A stretch of DNA of 49,269 bases from an uncultured Porphyromonadaceae bacterium (GCA_900538555.1 UPYI01000020.1:1-49269), one strand, 5' to 3'; numbered from the stretch's first letter, positions 1-9,770 are shown. The notes: generated from the letters alone by a model not told the origin. Translations and numbers: made by a program.

Positions 1-1889
1 ACCGGCTGTGTAGACGACTGGTCGCCGCGTACGGTAGCATCGAGATAAATCAAACCTCTCCATCCCAGATTAACGGCAGCAAAAAGCGAATTGATCTGTT
101 TCCGGTAGCTGTTTTCCTGATTCGAGGTTTCATTGAAACTCATCAAGGCTATCACATCTCTAATCTGCATGTCCTGAGCCGTAATCAACGACGTGGCATT
201 ATCGACCAGATAAATGTTTCCGCCTGCGGTTCCCGTAAAGTCGAAGTCTCCCCAACGGTTGTTGTATGTGGCGATCAACTCAAAATTGTACATCTGGTTG
301 TGGAAATTGCTTTTCTGCATATAACCAGCCTCATATCCGGGCGTGGTCGGCGCTTTAAAATCTTGGAAATTGAACCAGTTCAGTTCCGCACCGGCTGTTC
401 CCTTTAACTTCCAATGCGAAGTAATATTATAGGTTGCCGAAGCATGCAAACGGAATAAATCCTTTTTAGATTCATTGTTGTTCTTGTACACATCCCAATA
501 CGGATTCACGTTGTAGGGATCCATACCGTTCCAATTGGAATATTCGCCATTCTCGTTTTCGTACGTACGAAGCCACTGCTGATCGTATGTAGTGGCCAGT
601 GTCATCAGATTCTTGCCGATATTGGATTTACTATCGCCCAATGCCGGACGGTTCTTGACATACTCATGTGTATAATTGACCGAGAAATCCAGATCCACCC
701 TACCGAGAGTGGAATTGGTTCTCAAATTGAATATGTCGCGGCTCATGTGCGTATTAGGCACAATATCTTTGTTACGCATATCGGTCAAGGTAAACCGGAC
801 TCCGGTAGTACCCGTATTGGAAGATACGGTAACCGTATTATTGGCGGTCAGACCTGTACGGAAGAAGTTCGATGTATTGTCCGGAATAATGAGATATGGA
901 CGCTCCTCGCCGTCAAAATATTTCAGCATATTCCCGCCATCGGCTTTGGGCCCCCACGATTTATTCGTGTTGCTGACAGCGTCTATGCTGTATGTTCCGT
1001 TCGACCCCATTCCATATATCTGTTGAACATTGTTCCATTTCGAAAGTTGTTGATCGAATGTAAGTGTTCCATTGTATTCGACGGAATAGCGTGTTTCCCA
1101 GGCTTTCTTCGTGGTAATAAGAATCACACCGTGGCTGGCGCGACTACCGTAAAGAGCCGATGCCGCTGGACCTTTCAATACAGACATGCTTTCAATGTCA
1201 TCGGGATTAATCGAAGAGATTCCGTCTCCGAGGTCATATCCGCCGTTCGTACCGGCTGATCCGAAATTGGTATTGTCCAAAGGCACTCCATCGACAACAT
1301 AAAGAGGCTGGTTGTTGCCGGTCATTTCGGTCGATCCGCGAAGAATGACACGCGAAGATCCGGAAGGACCTCCGGCTGTCTGGCTGACAACCAAACCGGC
1401 AACACGCCCTGCCATCGAATTGATCACGTTCGTCTCTTTCGCCTTGTCCAAAGAGTTGCCTTTTACCTCTTCGAGACCGTACCCCAACGCCTTACGGTCT
1501 CTCTTGATACCGAGGGCTGTCACCACGACTTCGCTCAATACCTGACTGTTCTCTTCGAGAGTGATCGTCATGGGTTCGGTCGTAGCTTTCACCTCTTTGA
1601 CTTTATATCCTACATAATTGATTACCAATATGGCATCCGGTTTTACCATTAACGAAAATTTTCCATCCATATCGGTGGAAACTCCGTTATTTGTATCTTT
1701 CTCACGCACGGAAGCTCCTACTGCCGGACCTTCGGAATCCTCCACCACTCCTGTTACCCGAATGGCAGGTGTCGCGGGATTCTGTGCCGCTACCGGGGAA
1801 GCATACATCTCGGCAGGAGCTATTACGATAAAGGCTCCCGACAAGACAACGCCCCAGATAAATCCCTTAAATTTACTCTTTGTTTTCAT
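1..1889 (-). CDS. SusC-family TonB-dependent outer-membrane receptor (partial, C-terminus beyond left edge)
   Basis: My translation of the minus strand from the ATG at 1889-1887 stays open for 629 codons to the window edge. It has a signal peptide (about residues 1-36), a carboxypeptidase-regulatory-like beta domain (about 44-112), the SusC hallmark VVVTALGIKR at 121-130, and a plug domain with PLYVVDGVP at 196-204 and VLKGPAASALYGSRA at 238-251. The start of the barrel follows. SusC proteins import oligosaccharides through the outer membrane with a SusD lipoprotein and TonB energy; the family is about 1000 residues, so roughly a third is missing. It starts 11 bp after the GH16 stop and is probably cotranscribed with it. 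The GH16 neighbour suggests a beta-glucan oligosaccharide as substrate, which is inference. Confidence 0.95.
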   Translation of the reverse strand, partial: MKTKSKFKGFIWGVVLSGAFIVIAPAEMYASPVAAQNPATPAIRVTGVVEDSEGPAVGASVREKDTNNGVSTDMDGKFSLMVKPDAILVINYVGYKVKEVKATTEPMTITLEENSQVLSEVVVTALGIKRDRKALGYGLEEVKGNSLDKAKETNVINSMAGRVAGLVVSQTAGGPSGSSRVILRGSTEMTGNNQPLYVVDGVPLDNTNFGSAGTNGGYDLGDGISSINPDDIESMSVLKGPAASALYGSRASHGVILITTKKAWETRYSVEYNGTLTFDQQLSKWNNVQQIYGMGSNGTYSIDAVSNTNKSWGPKADGGNMLKYFDGEERPYLIIPDNTSNFFRTGLTANNTVTVSSNTGTTGVRFTLTDMRNKDIVPNTHMSRDIFNLRTNSTLGRVDLDFSVNYTHEYVKNRPALGDSKSNIGKNLMTLATTYDQQWLRTYENENGEYSNWNGMDPYNVNPYWDVYKNNNESKKDLFRLHASATYNITSHWKLKGTAGAELNWFNFQDFKAPTTPGYEAGYMQKSNFHNQMYNFELIATYNNRWGDFDFTGTAGGNIYLVDNATSLITAQDMQIRDVIALMSFNETSNQENSYRKQINSLFAAVNLGWRGLIYLDATVRGDQSSTQP

Positions 1890-1900
1890 TGTGGTATTAA

Positions 1901-2734
1901 TTATTTGGTTTGCGATATTTTTATCCAGTCGATATACATAGACACCTTCTGACCCTCTTTCAATGCGGTTATCCCCGACAAGTCCGTAATGCCGGTAAAG
2001 GATCCGCCGACGGCAAGGTTGAACAAGATGAAGAACTGATCGTGGAAATAAGGATTGTCCTTTATGTCGAACGTTTTAAATAAAGTGCCGTCGATGTATA
2101 TTCTGATATTTTCCCGATCCCACTCAGCTGCATATATGTGGTAATTTCCATCCTGCAAATCGGTCGTAGAATTGGCGGCATAATATTCCTGCTGATGCCG
2201 GGCGGCATCGGGTCCGAAATGAATTGCCGTATTTACACGTTTCGATGTATTTCCGGTTCTGATCCCCTCCGCATCGCCCATTTCCATAATATCTATTTCT
2301 CCGCAAGCAGGCCACTCCTTATCGTTGTTACCCATCATCCAGAATGCAGGCCACAATCCGTTTGCGGTAGATGGTAGTTTGATACAGGCTTCCAGCTTAC
2401 CATATTTAAAGGATTTTTTCCCTTTGGAATTGACCCTACCCGAAACGATGTAGCCGTTCCGTCGTTCGGCTGTCAGAATCAAAACGCTTTTCTTGCCGTC
2501 TTTTCCTACCGATACTTGTTTGGGGGAATACGATTGCAACTCCTGATTAGTCCAACCGGAAGGATGGGTCTCTTTACTCCACACGGAAAAATCGAACGAA
2601 TCGAAATCGTCGTAAAAAACTATATCATCGTCGGGATGCGGTGGTACCGGCGGATTGTCCGGACCTTCCGAATTTGAGGAACAGGCAGAAATCGTTCCGC
2701 AAATCAACAATAGAATGGCTGTGATTTTACACAT
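1901..2734 (-). CDS. GH16 family endo-beta-glucanase (laminarinase-type) lipoprotein
   Basis: A 277-residue protein with a lipoprotein signal (I15-S16-A17 before C18), so it should be lipid-anchored and, in this context, probably exposed on the outer membrane. The catalytic GH16 motif EIDIME is at residues 146-151: E146 as nucleophile, D148 as helper, E151 as acid/base. Aromatic WPAFWMMG (128-135) just before it fits the substrate cleft. GH16 enzymes of this shape usually cut beta-1,3 or mixed-linkage beta-1,3/1,4-glucans; the exact linkage cannot be read here. It lies between the regulator gene and susC on the same strand. A TAnnTTTG-type promoter and a run of TGACA-like repeats lie upstream, pointing to control by the neighbouring hybrid regulator. 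Confidence 0.92.
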   Translation of the reverse strand: MCKITAILLLICGTISACSSNSEGPDNPPVPPHPDDDIVFYDDFDSFDFSVWSKETHPSGWTNQELQSYSPKQVSVGKDGKKSVLILTAERRNGYIVSGRVNSKGKKSFKYGKLEACIKLPSTANGLWPAFWMMGNNDKEWPACGEIDIMEMGDAEGIRTGNTSKRVNTAIHFGPDAARHQQEYYAANSTTDLQDGNYHIYAAEWDRENIRIYIDGTLFKTFDIKDNPYFHDQFFILFNLAVGGSFTGITDLSGITALKEGQKVSMYIDWIKISQTK

Positions 2735-2781
2735 GGTACAAATATTTTAAGGTTAAAAATCTTATGTCCTAAGATGCAATA

Positions 2782-2789
2782 CAAATTTA
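2782..2789 (-). promoter_or_regulatory. Putative promoter -7 element for the GH16-susC operon
   Basis: On the minus strand this reads TAAATTTG, matching the Bacteroidetes -7 consensus TAnnTTTG. It is 48 bp upstream of the GH16 start codon at 2734. I see no good -33 TTTG, as expected for a promoter that depends on an activator. Confidence 0.5.
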
Positions 2790-2814
2790 ACCTCCAAAAT
2801 CTCCGGGTATGGTT

Positions 2815-2879
2815 TGACAACCGACATTTAGGGGTTTGATTGCTGACATTTTTACATAAGCAACTGACAATCAACCCCT
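2815..2879. promoter_or_regulatory. Candidate operator: phased TGACA-like repeats upstream of the GH16-susC promoter
   Basis: TGACAACC (2815-2822), CGACATTT (2822-2829), TGACATTT (2844-2851) and TGACAATC (2865-2872) lie on the same strand. The last three are spaced 22 and 21 bp, about two helical turns. An inverted repeat also spans the region (arms at 2830-2842 and 2868-2879, AGGGGTT..GATTG / CAATCAACCCCT). The position, 25-95 bp upstream of the -7 element, suits binding by the AraC-type domain of the adjacent hybrid regulator. That link is inference. Confidence 0.4.
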
Positions 2880-2931
2880 ATATAAAAGGTTTGAAATCTG
2901 TGAAACCTAAATTAAAACCTTTCTTAAACGA

Positions 2932-5900
2932 TTATTTCTCATCCTCTCCTGTCGCAAACCTACTGGGTTGCACCCCAAAATGTTTTTTGAAAACCGTACT
3001 GAAATATTTTGTATTGATAAAGCCGGTAGCTTCCGCCACATCCGTAACGGATAAACCTTTCTGCAACATACCCGCAGCCCTTTCAAGACGCAACAACCGG
3101 ATAAACTCCTGCGGTGTTTTACCGGTAAGCGACTTCAATCGGCCATACAACAGGGTACGGCTCATTGCCATTTCCCGGCACAAAGAATCTATGCTGAAAT
3201 CCGTTTCGGTGATATGGGCGATAACTGTTTCGGTCGCCTTTTCGACAAATTCGCGATCATTGTCCGACATTGTCTTATCTTCATCAGTCGGCATTTCATC
3301 GACAGAGTCAAGTTCATGCGTCGCAATAGCCTGCGTCACAGCCCTTTTTAACAGATAATCGCGCAAACGATTCCGATTCTCAATCAATCCGCCGACCTTT
3401 AACTTCAACAACTCTGTACTGAACGGCTTGGCAAGATAGTCGTCCGCCCCTTTGGAGAGGCCTGCTATGACCGACTCGTGGGTAGACTTGGCGGTCAGGA
3501 GTATGACCGGAATACCGGCTGTCTCGGGATTTTGTTTGATCAAACTGCAAAAATCGTCTCCCTGCATTCCGGGCATCATGACATCCGATAAGATAAGATC
3601 GGGATAATGGTCGCCAAGATATTCAAGAGCGTCATTTGCCGTCGAAGCGGTTACTACATTATATGAATCCGCAAATGTCATAGACAAATAGTGCTTTAAA
3701 TCTTCATTGTCCTCGACGATCAATATGGTATTGGCATGGTTTCCGTTTACAACCGACGACGAGGGCGAATATGAATGCAACTCTTCCAAAGAAGAGAAAT
3801 TCAGTTTCCGACCTTCCGCCGAAGCCGCCTCATGGAGAATGCGGGAGAACGAAACCACAAATGTCGTCCCTTCGCCTTCTTTCGATCTGAATCGGATAGA
3901 CCCTCCCAGCATTTTCACTATTCGCTTAACCTGCAACAGTCCGAATCCTGTTCCGACCTCATTCGATTCCCGTGCATTCTGAGCACGATGTACATTCGTA
4001 AAAAGTTTCTTCTGATCCTTATGCGGAATGCCTATGCCATTATCACTGATGATTATCTGTAATTTCTTTTTCGATGCTGTCAGCATTACCTTCACTTCAC
4101 CTCCGGGCGTCGTATATTTACACGCATTGGAAAGCAGATTGTCGAGCATCATTTCCAAAAAATAACGGTCTCCGGACATACATACCGATTCTTCCGGGAC
4201 ATCGACGGTCATTTGAATACCTTTGCGTATGAACGAGTTACGAAAACATTCCGCCTCCATCGTCAAAAGAGCCGCAATATTTATCGGTTCAAGTTTCATT
4301 TTCTGCTTTCCCGTATCGAACCTCTCAAATTCGAGAAGTTGCGTTGTCGTGGCATTCAACTTTCGGATGTTGCTCTCGGCAATGGATATCAATTCCTTCG
4401 ATTCGGGCGAAAGCGTATTGTCCTTTTGCAAGTCTGAAATCGGAGCCATAACCAAAGAAACCGGAGTTTTAATATTATGCGCCGTTTCTATAAAGAACTT
4501 TATTTTGTCTTCATCATATCGTTTTTGGAGTTTATACCATTTATATCGGAATATAAAATAAACCAAAAGCCCGATTACAATAATATAAAAGCACCATGCC
4601 CACCACTGTTGCCACCAAGGATAACCGACTTTGACATCGAGCGTTTTTTCATCCAGCACCGTTCCGTCGCTGAACCTGAGACTTCTTACCCGGAACTTAT
4701 AATCGCCCGGTGCAACATTCTTATACCCGACATGTCCATCCGTTTCCAAGCGGCTCCAATCTTTATCATAACCTTCCAGCAGATACTGATAGGCAATATC
4801 TTCCTGATAGGGAAGGTTGATGGATTCAAAACTGATCGAAAAAGAATTATCGATATAGGATAGATCGACATGCCCCTCTCCTACCTGCTTTTTAAGAACA
4901 GAAATAAACGATTCCTCCTTATTGTTTTCCTGCCCTTCTATATCAAAACCTGTTATTTTAATGCGGGCTGTATATTCAGCCCCCTTAACCAGACTCGGGG
5001 TAACCCGTTCCGCACCGAACACACTGCCGAAAATCATGTCGCCGTCGTGCAGCAATGCACTTGCCGACTTGTTGTATTCTTTGGTAAGACCGTAAAAATA
5101 ATTCAACGACCTGAAAACGGAATCTTTGAATATCGCAAGCCCATTACCTGTGCCGACCACAATCCTGCCGTCATTGTCCCGTTGGATACTATACACTTCA
5201 TTGGATGGAAGACCTTGTTCTATCTTGAACTCCTGCAAGATATTACGCGTAGCCGGATCATACACATTGATACCTCCGCCTTCCGTGCCGAGCCAAACCG
5301 TACCGTTGGAGTTGAAGAGCATAGAGATTATATATGCACTGGTATTGTTGTGCATCTGTTCTTCGGCACTGGCGTAATGATTGATCCGATCGGTCTCCGG
5401 ATCAATGATATAGAATCCGTTCCCTGTACCTGCGGCTACCTTCCCATCGGGCGAAATCGTAATGGAGAAGGCGACATTGACCGGATATTTCTTTTTATAA
5501 TTAAGATTTTTATCGAACCGGAGAACTCCTCCGTCAAGAGTCGCCATCCAAAGATCCCCGTTGTCGTCTTGCTTTACAGAGAAAATATAATTGGAACCGA
5601 TACCGGAGTTCTGATTGTTTATATGTTTCAGTATGCGTCCATTACTATCAACTACATATATTCCGTCGCCATACGTACCGCATACGACCGTCCCGTTTTC
5701 GAGACACAGCAAGGTTACTATCACCCTTTTAATACCCAAATGCTTCCAACGTCCGGAACGCGGATCCTGAATACTTATTCCGCCATCGGTAGCAAACCAG
5801 ATATTACCCTTCTTGTCCTCGGCAATGGCGTTTACATTGTTGTTGCAAATCGAATTCGGATTACCCTGTTCATGAACAATATGTGAAACCGGGAACGATG

Positions 5901-6885
5901 TGAACAATGCGACTGTCAAACCTCCGGTATAGCTCCCGACCCAAAGATTCCCATAATGATCTTTCAGCAAAGAATATACACCATTGCCGTTCAGATGCAG
6001 ACGGTTCGAATCGTCGGTATTTATCAGACTACACATCGAATTGTCGGTCGTATCCAAGACATACACGCCATTGCCGTCTATCCCTACGGCAATGAATCTG
6101 TCGTCCAGTCTCTCCATAGCCCGGATCGGTTTTTCGAACGCACTATCGTTTTTACTGAGTTTTTCGGTTCGGGCTGTATCCGGATAATAGCACCATAACC
6201 CGCTATTGGAAATACCCAGCAGCAATCTGTTCATTCGATCGTCATAATGCAGAATCAATATATTATTATCGGTAAGCACCTGACAGTATTCCGCAGAGTT
6301 TCCGGATACGGCTATCAAACCGGAAGTAGATGCCACATACACCGTTTCGTTCACGACAATTACATCATTTACATTCACACCATTCAGGACATCCGATACT
6401 TGCCCGCTGTCGATACGGTATAAGCCCGTAGTCATGCCTAATAAAAATGAACCATCGGAAACCGGTATAACCTTGTTGAGTAAGATATTGCCATCCAATA
6501 CATCGGAGAGGCGCAACTGTAATTCAAATTTATCCAAAGCGGATGAATAGCGATAAATTCTGCCCGTGTTGTCGTAAGCAAAAAGCTGCCCATCGCCCGA
6601 CTCGAACAATTTGATTACCCGGGCGGCAAAGTCGCCGTAATAGAAGTCATCTTCAAGTAAATAATGTTTAAATTCCCGACCATTGAATCTATCAACCCCG
6701 ATTTTAGTCCCGATCCATATCACATGGTCGTCGTCTTCCAGAATCGAAAATATCCGCTCGCTGCTCAATCCGTCATACGACCTGAAATGATTGACATCCG
6801 ATATTTTTAATCCGAATGCGGGAGTTGTCGGGAACAACATCAACATCAGTATCGCAATCTGAAATATTAGATGAAACAATTTCAT
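2932..6885 (-). CDS. Hybrid two-component system sensor/regulator (HTCS) of a polysaccharide utilisation locus
   Basis: A 1317-residue one-protein phosphorelay. Order of domains: signal peptide (about 1-25); periplasmic two-bladed-propeller region with repeated WIGT/WLGTEGGG/WFATDGG motifs (about 30-650); Y_Y_Y domain (about 690-755); transmembrane segment (about 763-785); histidine kinase with phospho-acceptor His near 804 in AHNIKTP; HATPase with DNLLSNACKY, DNGIGIP and GTGFGL; receiver with IVEDNED and phospho-acceptor Asp near 1100 in LSDVMMPG; C-terminal AraC-type helix-turn-helix (about 1210-1310). Such proteins bind an oligosaccharide in the periplasm and switch on the adjacent locus. 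All key residues are present. It lies upstream of GH16-susC on the same strand and has its own putative promoter. Confidence 0.96.
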   Translation of the reverse strand: MKLFHLIFQIAILMLMLFPTTPAFGLKISDVNHFRSYDGLSSERIFSILEDDDHVIWIGTKIGVDRFNGREFKHYLLEDDFYYGDFAARVIKLFESGDGQLFAYDNTGRIYRYSSALDKFELQLRLSDVLDGNILLNKVIPVSDGSFLLGMTTGLYRIDSGQVSDVLNGVNVNDVIVVNETVYVASTSGLIAVSGNSAEYCQVLTDNNILILHYDDRMNRLLLGISNSGLWCYYPDTARTEKLSKNDSAFEKPIRAMERLDDRFIAVGIDGNGVYVLDTTDNSMCSLINTDDSNRLHLNGNGVYSLLKDHYGNLWVGSYTGGLTVALFTSFPVSHIVHEQGNPNSICNNNVNAIAEDKKGNIWFATDGGISIQDPRSGRWKHLGIKRVIVTLLCLENGTVVCGTYGDGIYVVDSNGRILKHINNQNSGIGSNYIFSVKQDDNGDLWMATLDGGVLRFDKNLNYKKKYPVNVAFSITISPDGKVAAGTGNGFYIIDPETDRINHYASAEEQMHNNTSAYIISMLFNSNGTVWLGTEGGGINVYDPATRNILQEFKIEQGLPSNEVYSIQRDNDGRIVVGTGNGLAIFKDSVFRSLNYFYGLTKEYNKSASALLHDGDMIFGSVFGAERVTPSLVKGAEYTARIKITGFDIEGQENNKEESFISVLKKQVGEGHVDLSYIDNSFSISFESINLPYQEDIAYQYLLEGYDKDWSRLETDGHVGYKNVAPGDYKFRVRSLRFSDGTVLDEKTLDVKVGYPWWQQWWAWCFYIIVIGLLVYFIFRYKWYKLQKRYDEDKIKFFIETAHNIKTPVSLVMAPISDLQKDNTLSPESKELISIAESNIRKLNATTTQLLEFERFDTGKQKMKLEPINIAALLTMEAECFRNSFIRKGIQMTVDVPEESVCMSGDRYFLEMMLDNLLSNACKYTTPGGEVKVMLTASKKKLQIIISDNGIGIPHKDQKKLFTNVHRAQNARESNEVGTGFGLLQVKRIVKMLGGSIRFRSKEGEGTTFVVSFSRILHEAASAEGRKLNFSSLEELHSYSPSSSVVNGNHANTILIVEDNEDLKHYLSMTFADSYNVVTASTANDALEYLGDHYPDLILSDVMMPGMQGDDFCSLIKQNPETAGIPVILLTAKSTHESVIAGLSKGADDYLAKPFSTELLKLKVGGLIENRNRLRDYLLKRAVTQAIATHELDSVDEMPTDEDKTMSDNDREFVEKATETVIAHITETDFSIDSLCREMAMSRTLLYGRLKSLTGKTPQEFIRLLRLERAAGMLQKGLSVTDVAEATGFINTKYFSTVFKKHFGVQPSRFATGEDEK

Positions 6886-6920
6886 ATATCTATTGTCTTT
6901 CGGGGATTTTATACAATTTA

Positions 6921-6928
6921 CAAAATTA
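6921..6928 (-). promoter_or_regulatory. Putative promoter -7 element for the hybrid regulator gene
   Basis: Minus-strand TAATTTTG matches TAnnTTTG, 36 bp upstream of the start codon at 6885. It lies in a 222-bp divergent spacer shared with topB. Confidence 0.5.
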
Positions 6929-7049
6929 TAAATATATTTTAATTATACATCTTGATTCCTCATAATCTTAGATCGTGGCATTGCACTTCTTATGGGAATG
7001 TTTGATCTCTTTTCTTTCGTATTTTAGTCTGAAAAACGAAAGAAAAGTT

Positions 7050-7057
7050 TAATTTTG
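7050..7057 (+). promoter_or_regulatory. Putative promoter -7 element for topB
   Basis: TAATTTTG matches TAnnTTTG. It predicts transcription starting near 7064, which supports the ATG at 7108 over any start further upstream. Confidence 0.5.
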
Positions 7058-7107
7058 TATCGCTTTTGCCGTGCGGCGTACACGGCTTTATTTTTATCGT
7101 TCACCGT

Positions 7108-9234
7108 ATGAAAGTTTGTATTGCCGAAAAACCGAGTGTTGCCAAAGAAATTGCCGATGTATTGGGAGCGCGTACCAAGCGCGACGGATACTTCGAAGGC
7201 AACGGCTATCGAGTGACTTGGACTTTCGGACATCTTTGTACGCTGAAAGAGCCTCACGAATATACGCCGCAATGGAAACAGTGGAATCTGCGGTCATTGC
7301 CGATGATCCCTGCCCGTTTCGGCATCAAACTGATTCCGGACAAAGGGGTGGAAAAGCAATTCCAGATCATAGAATCCTTATTCGCAGAAGCCGAGGCAAT
7401 CATCAACTGCGGCGATGCCGGACAAGAGGGTGAACTGATTCAACGTTGGGTCATGCAGAAAGCCGGATGCAAATGTCCGGTGTACAGACTTTGGATTTCG
7501 TCCCTGACCGAAGAATCCATTCGTGAGGGATTTCAGAATCTGAAACCTCAATCGGAGTTCGATTCGCTGTACTTTGCCGGATTGTCACGGGCGATCGGCG
7601 ACTGGACCTTAGGCATGAATGCGACCCGCTTATATACGCTGAAATACGGTCAAAACCGTCAGGTTCTGTCGATCGGACGTGTACAGACCCCTACTCTGGC
7701 ATTGATCGTAAATCGACAGTTGGAGATAGACAATTTCGTACCGCAGCCGTATTGGGAACTGAAAACAGTCTATCGCGATACGACCTTTTCCGTCACCAAA
7801 GGCAGATTCGAGACAGAGGAGGAGGGACAGAATTTTTTGAAAGAGGTAGAAAATTTTCCGTTCACCGTGACCGATGTTTCAACCAAACAGGGAAAAGAAG
7901 CTCCGCCCCGGCTGTTCGACCTGACCAGCCTGCAAGTGGAATGCAACAAGAAGTTTGCCTATTCAGCCGAAGACACCCTGAAATTGATTCAGTCGCTATA
8001 CGAGAAGAAAGTAACGACTTATCCTCGCGTAGACACGACATTCCTGAGCGATGATATTTACCCCAAAGTTCCGGCAATTCTGGATGCGCTTCAAGATTAT
8101 GCCGGATATGTAGCTCCGTTGAAGGGGAAAAAGATTCCCAAGAGCAAAAAGGTTTTCGACAATTCGAAAGTTACCGATCACCACGCAATCATTCCGACCA
8201 ACGTAAGAGCCAATAATCTTACAACACCCGACGAACGGAAAGTATATGATCTGGTCGCCCGGCGTTTCATCGCCGCATTTTATCCCGATTGCCTTGTTTC
8301 GAACACAACCGTATTGGGCGAGGTAAACCGGATCGAGTTTAAGGTTACAGGACGGCAGATCCTGTCGCCGGGGTGGCGAACCGTTTTTGAGAAAGAGAAC
8401 GACCAGCCGGAAAAAGAGAGCGACGAAGAACGCACGTTACCGACGTTCGAAAAAGGAGAAACAGGCCCGCACACTCCTTCATTGGGAGAGAAATGGACGC
8501 AACCGCCGAAACTATATACCGAGGCTACTTTACTCCGGGCGATGGAGACCGCCGGAAAACTGGTCGAAGACGAAGAGTTGCGCGACGCGTTGAAAGAAAA
8601 CGGTATCGGACGCCCGTCTACCCGTGCCGCTATCATCGAGACTCTTTTTAAACGCCATTATATCCGCAAGGAACGCAAGAACCTGATTGCCACCGCAACC
8701 GGAATCGAACTGATAAAAACAATCCGTAACGAGTTATTGAAATCGGCGGAACTGACCGGTTTGTGGGAAAACAAACTGCGGAAAATAGAACGGAACGAAT
8801 ATCAAGCCGCCCAGTTCTTGGAGGAACTGAAAAAAATGGTGGCGGACATCGTTTTGTATGTATTGAGCGACAATACGGTCCGGACAATTGTTTCGGAACC
8901 GCAGGCTGCTCCTGTCAAAGAAAAGAAAAAGAGTGCGCCCAAGAAACGCCCGGCAAACGATAAAACGAAAACCGCCCAACCCAAACAGTCTGCCGAGAGC
9001 CCCAATACACCTCCGCCTGCGCTTACGCCGGAACAAGATGTACAGATCGTATGTCCGCTGTGCCGTCGCGGACACATCATCAAGGGAAAAAGCGCGTACG
9101 GTTGCAGCGAATGGAAATCGGGATGCTCATTTCGTCTAAGTTTCGAAGAAGCCGGCGACTCGCTGTCGGCGGAAGAACTTCGGCAATATATCGAAAAGCG
9201 TAACACCAATACAGACACGAACCATGAGTCTTGA
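7108..9234 (+). CDS. topB: DNA topoisomerase III
   Basis: A 708-residue type IA topoisomerase that cuts and rejoins single strands to decatenate DNA and resolve recombination intermediates. The Toprim domain begins at the start codon (KVCIAEKPSVA) and carries the acidic motif CGDAGQEGEL. The catalytic tyrosine is Y305 in TTYPRVDT. IGRPSTRA marks the conserved C-terminal part of the core. A lysine/proline/alanine-rich linker follows, then a Cys-rich zinc-finger-like end (CPLC...C...C). The reading frame can be extended 14 codons upstream to a TTG at 7066, but the ATG at 7108 begins exactly at the conserved family N-terminus and fits the promoter, so I use it. The last 11 bp overlap the NUDIX gene. 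Confidence 0.95.
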   Translation: MKVCIAEKPSVAKEIADVLGARTKRDGYFEGNGYRVTWTFGHLCTLKEPHEYTPQWKQWNLRSLPMIPARFGIKLIPDKGVEKQFQIIESLFAEAEAIINCGDAGQEGELIQRWVMQKAGCKCPVYRLWISSLTEESIREGFQNLKPQSEFDSLYFAGLSRAIGDWTLGMNATRLYTLKYGQNRQVLSIGRVQTPTLALIVNRQLEIDNFVPQPYWELKTVYRDTTFSVTKGRFETEEEGQNFLKEVENFPFTVTDVSTKQGKEAPPRLFDLTSLQVECNKKFAYSAEDTLKLIQSLYEKKVTTYPRVDTTFLSDDIYPKVPAILDALQDYAGYVAPLKGKKIPKSKKVFDNSKVTDHHAIIPTNVRANNLTTPDERKVYDLVARRFIAAFYPDCLVSNTTVLGEVNRIEFKVTGRQILSPGWRTVFEKENDQPEKESDEERTLPTFEKGETGPHTPSLGEKWTQPPKLYTEATLLRAMETAGKLVEDEELRDALKENGIGRPSTRAAIIETLFKRHYIRKERKNLIATATGIELIKTIRNELLKSAELTGLWENKLRKIERNEYQAAQFLEELKKMVADIVLYVLSDNTVRTIVSEPQAAPVKEKKKSAPKKRPANDKTKTAQPKQSAESPNTPPPALTPEQDVQIVCPLCRRGHIIKGKSAYGCSEWKSGCSFRLSFEEAGDSLSAEELRQYIEKRNTNTDTNHES

Positions 9235-9739
9235 AGAATACTTTCCATTGATCGATGAAAACGGAACCGTTATCGGAAAAGCGACACGCCGGGAATGCCA
9301 CAACGGCAGCAAACTGTTACATCCGGTCGTACACCTGCATATCTTCAATTCACGAGGCGATCTCTTCCTGCAAAAACGTTCGATGAGCAAGGACATCCAA
9401 CCGGGGAAATGGGATACCGCCGTGGGCGGACACGTAGACTACGGTGAAGATATAGAGACTGCATTGAGACGGGAAGCCCGCGAAGAGTTGGGCGTTACCG
9501 GATTCATGCCCCGGAAACTGGCTTGTTACATTTTCGAATCGGCAGCCGAACGCGAAATGGTCAATACGTTCTCGACCGTTTACGACGGCGAGTTTTCGAT
9601 CGACCCGGTAGAACTCGACGAAGGCAGATTCTGGGACATCGACGAAATTTGCCGGAATATCGGGAAATCCGTATTCACCCCCAATTTCGAGCAGGAATTT
9701 CAAACGGTAATATTACCGGTCATTACCGCCCGCCGTTAA
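9224..9739 (+). CDS. NUDIX hydrolase (IPP-isomerase-like/YfcD subgroup)
   Basis: A 171-residue protein with a complete NUDIX box at 69-91 (G69, E75, R83-E84, E87-E88, G90), which binds the metal used to hydrolyse nucleoside-diphosphate-linked substrates. The N-terminal pattern EYFPLIDENGTVIG and HPVVHLHIF and the overall length match the YfcD/Idi-like subgroup rather than MutT. The substrate cannot be told. The start codon lies inside the 3' end of topB in another frame, so translation is probably coupled and the two genes form one operon. It converges on ybaK with a 31-bp gap. Confidence 0.88.
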   Translation: MSLEEYFPLIDENGTVIGKATRRECHNGSKLLHPVVHLHIFNSRGDLFLQKRSMSKDIQPGKWDTAVGGHVDYGEDIETALRREAREELGVTGFMPRKLACYIFESAAEREMVNTFSTVYDGEFSIDPVELDEGRFWDIDEICRNIGKSVFTPNFEQEFQTVILPVITARR

Positions 9740-9770
9740 TCGCAACTCTTTCCCAGACACCCAGCGGGAG

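Noticed and set aside
666..1259. 197-codon plus-strand frame, and other plus-strand frames over 1-1890
   Set aside because: It lies antisense to the SusC coding frame, which has strong family motifs throughout; the plus-strand product has no recognisable domain.
4870..5886. 338-codon plus-strand frame
   Set aside because: Antisense to the propeller region of the hybrid regulator; no signature of a real protein.
7066..7107. N-terminal extension of topoisomerase III from a TTG
   Set aside because: The extra 14 residues are not part of the family, and the ATG at 7108 starts at the conserved Toprim motif.
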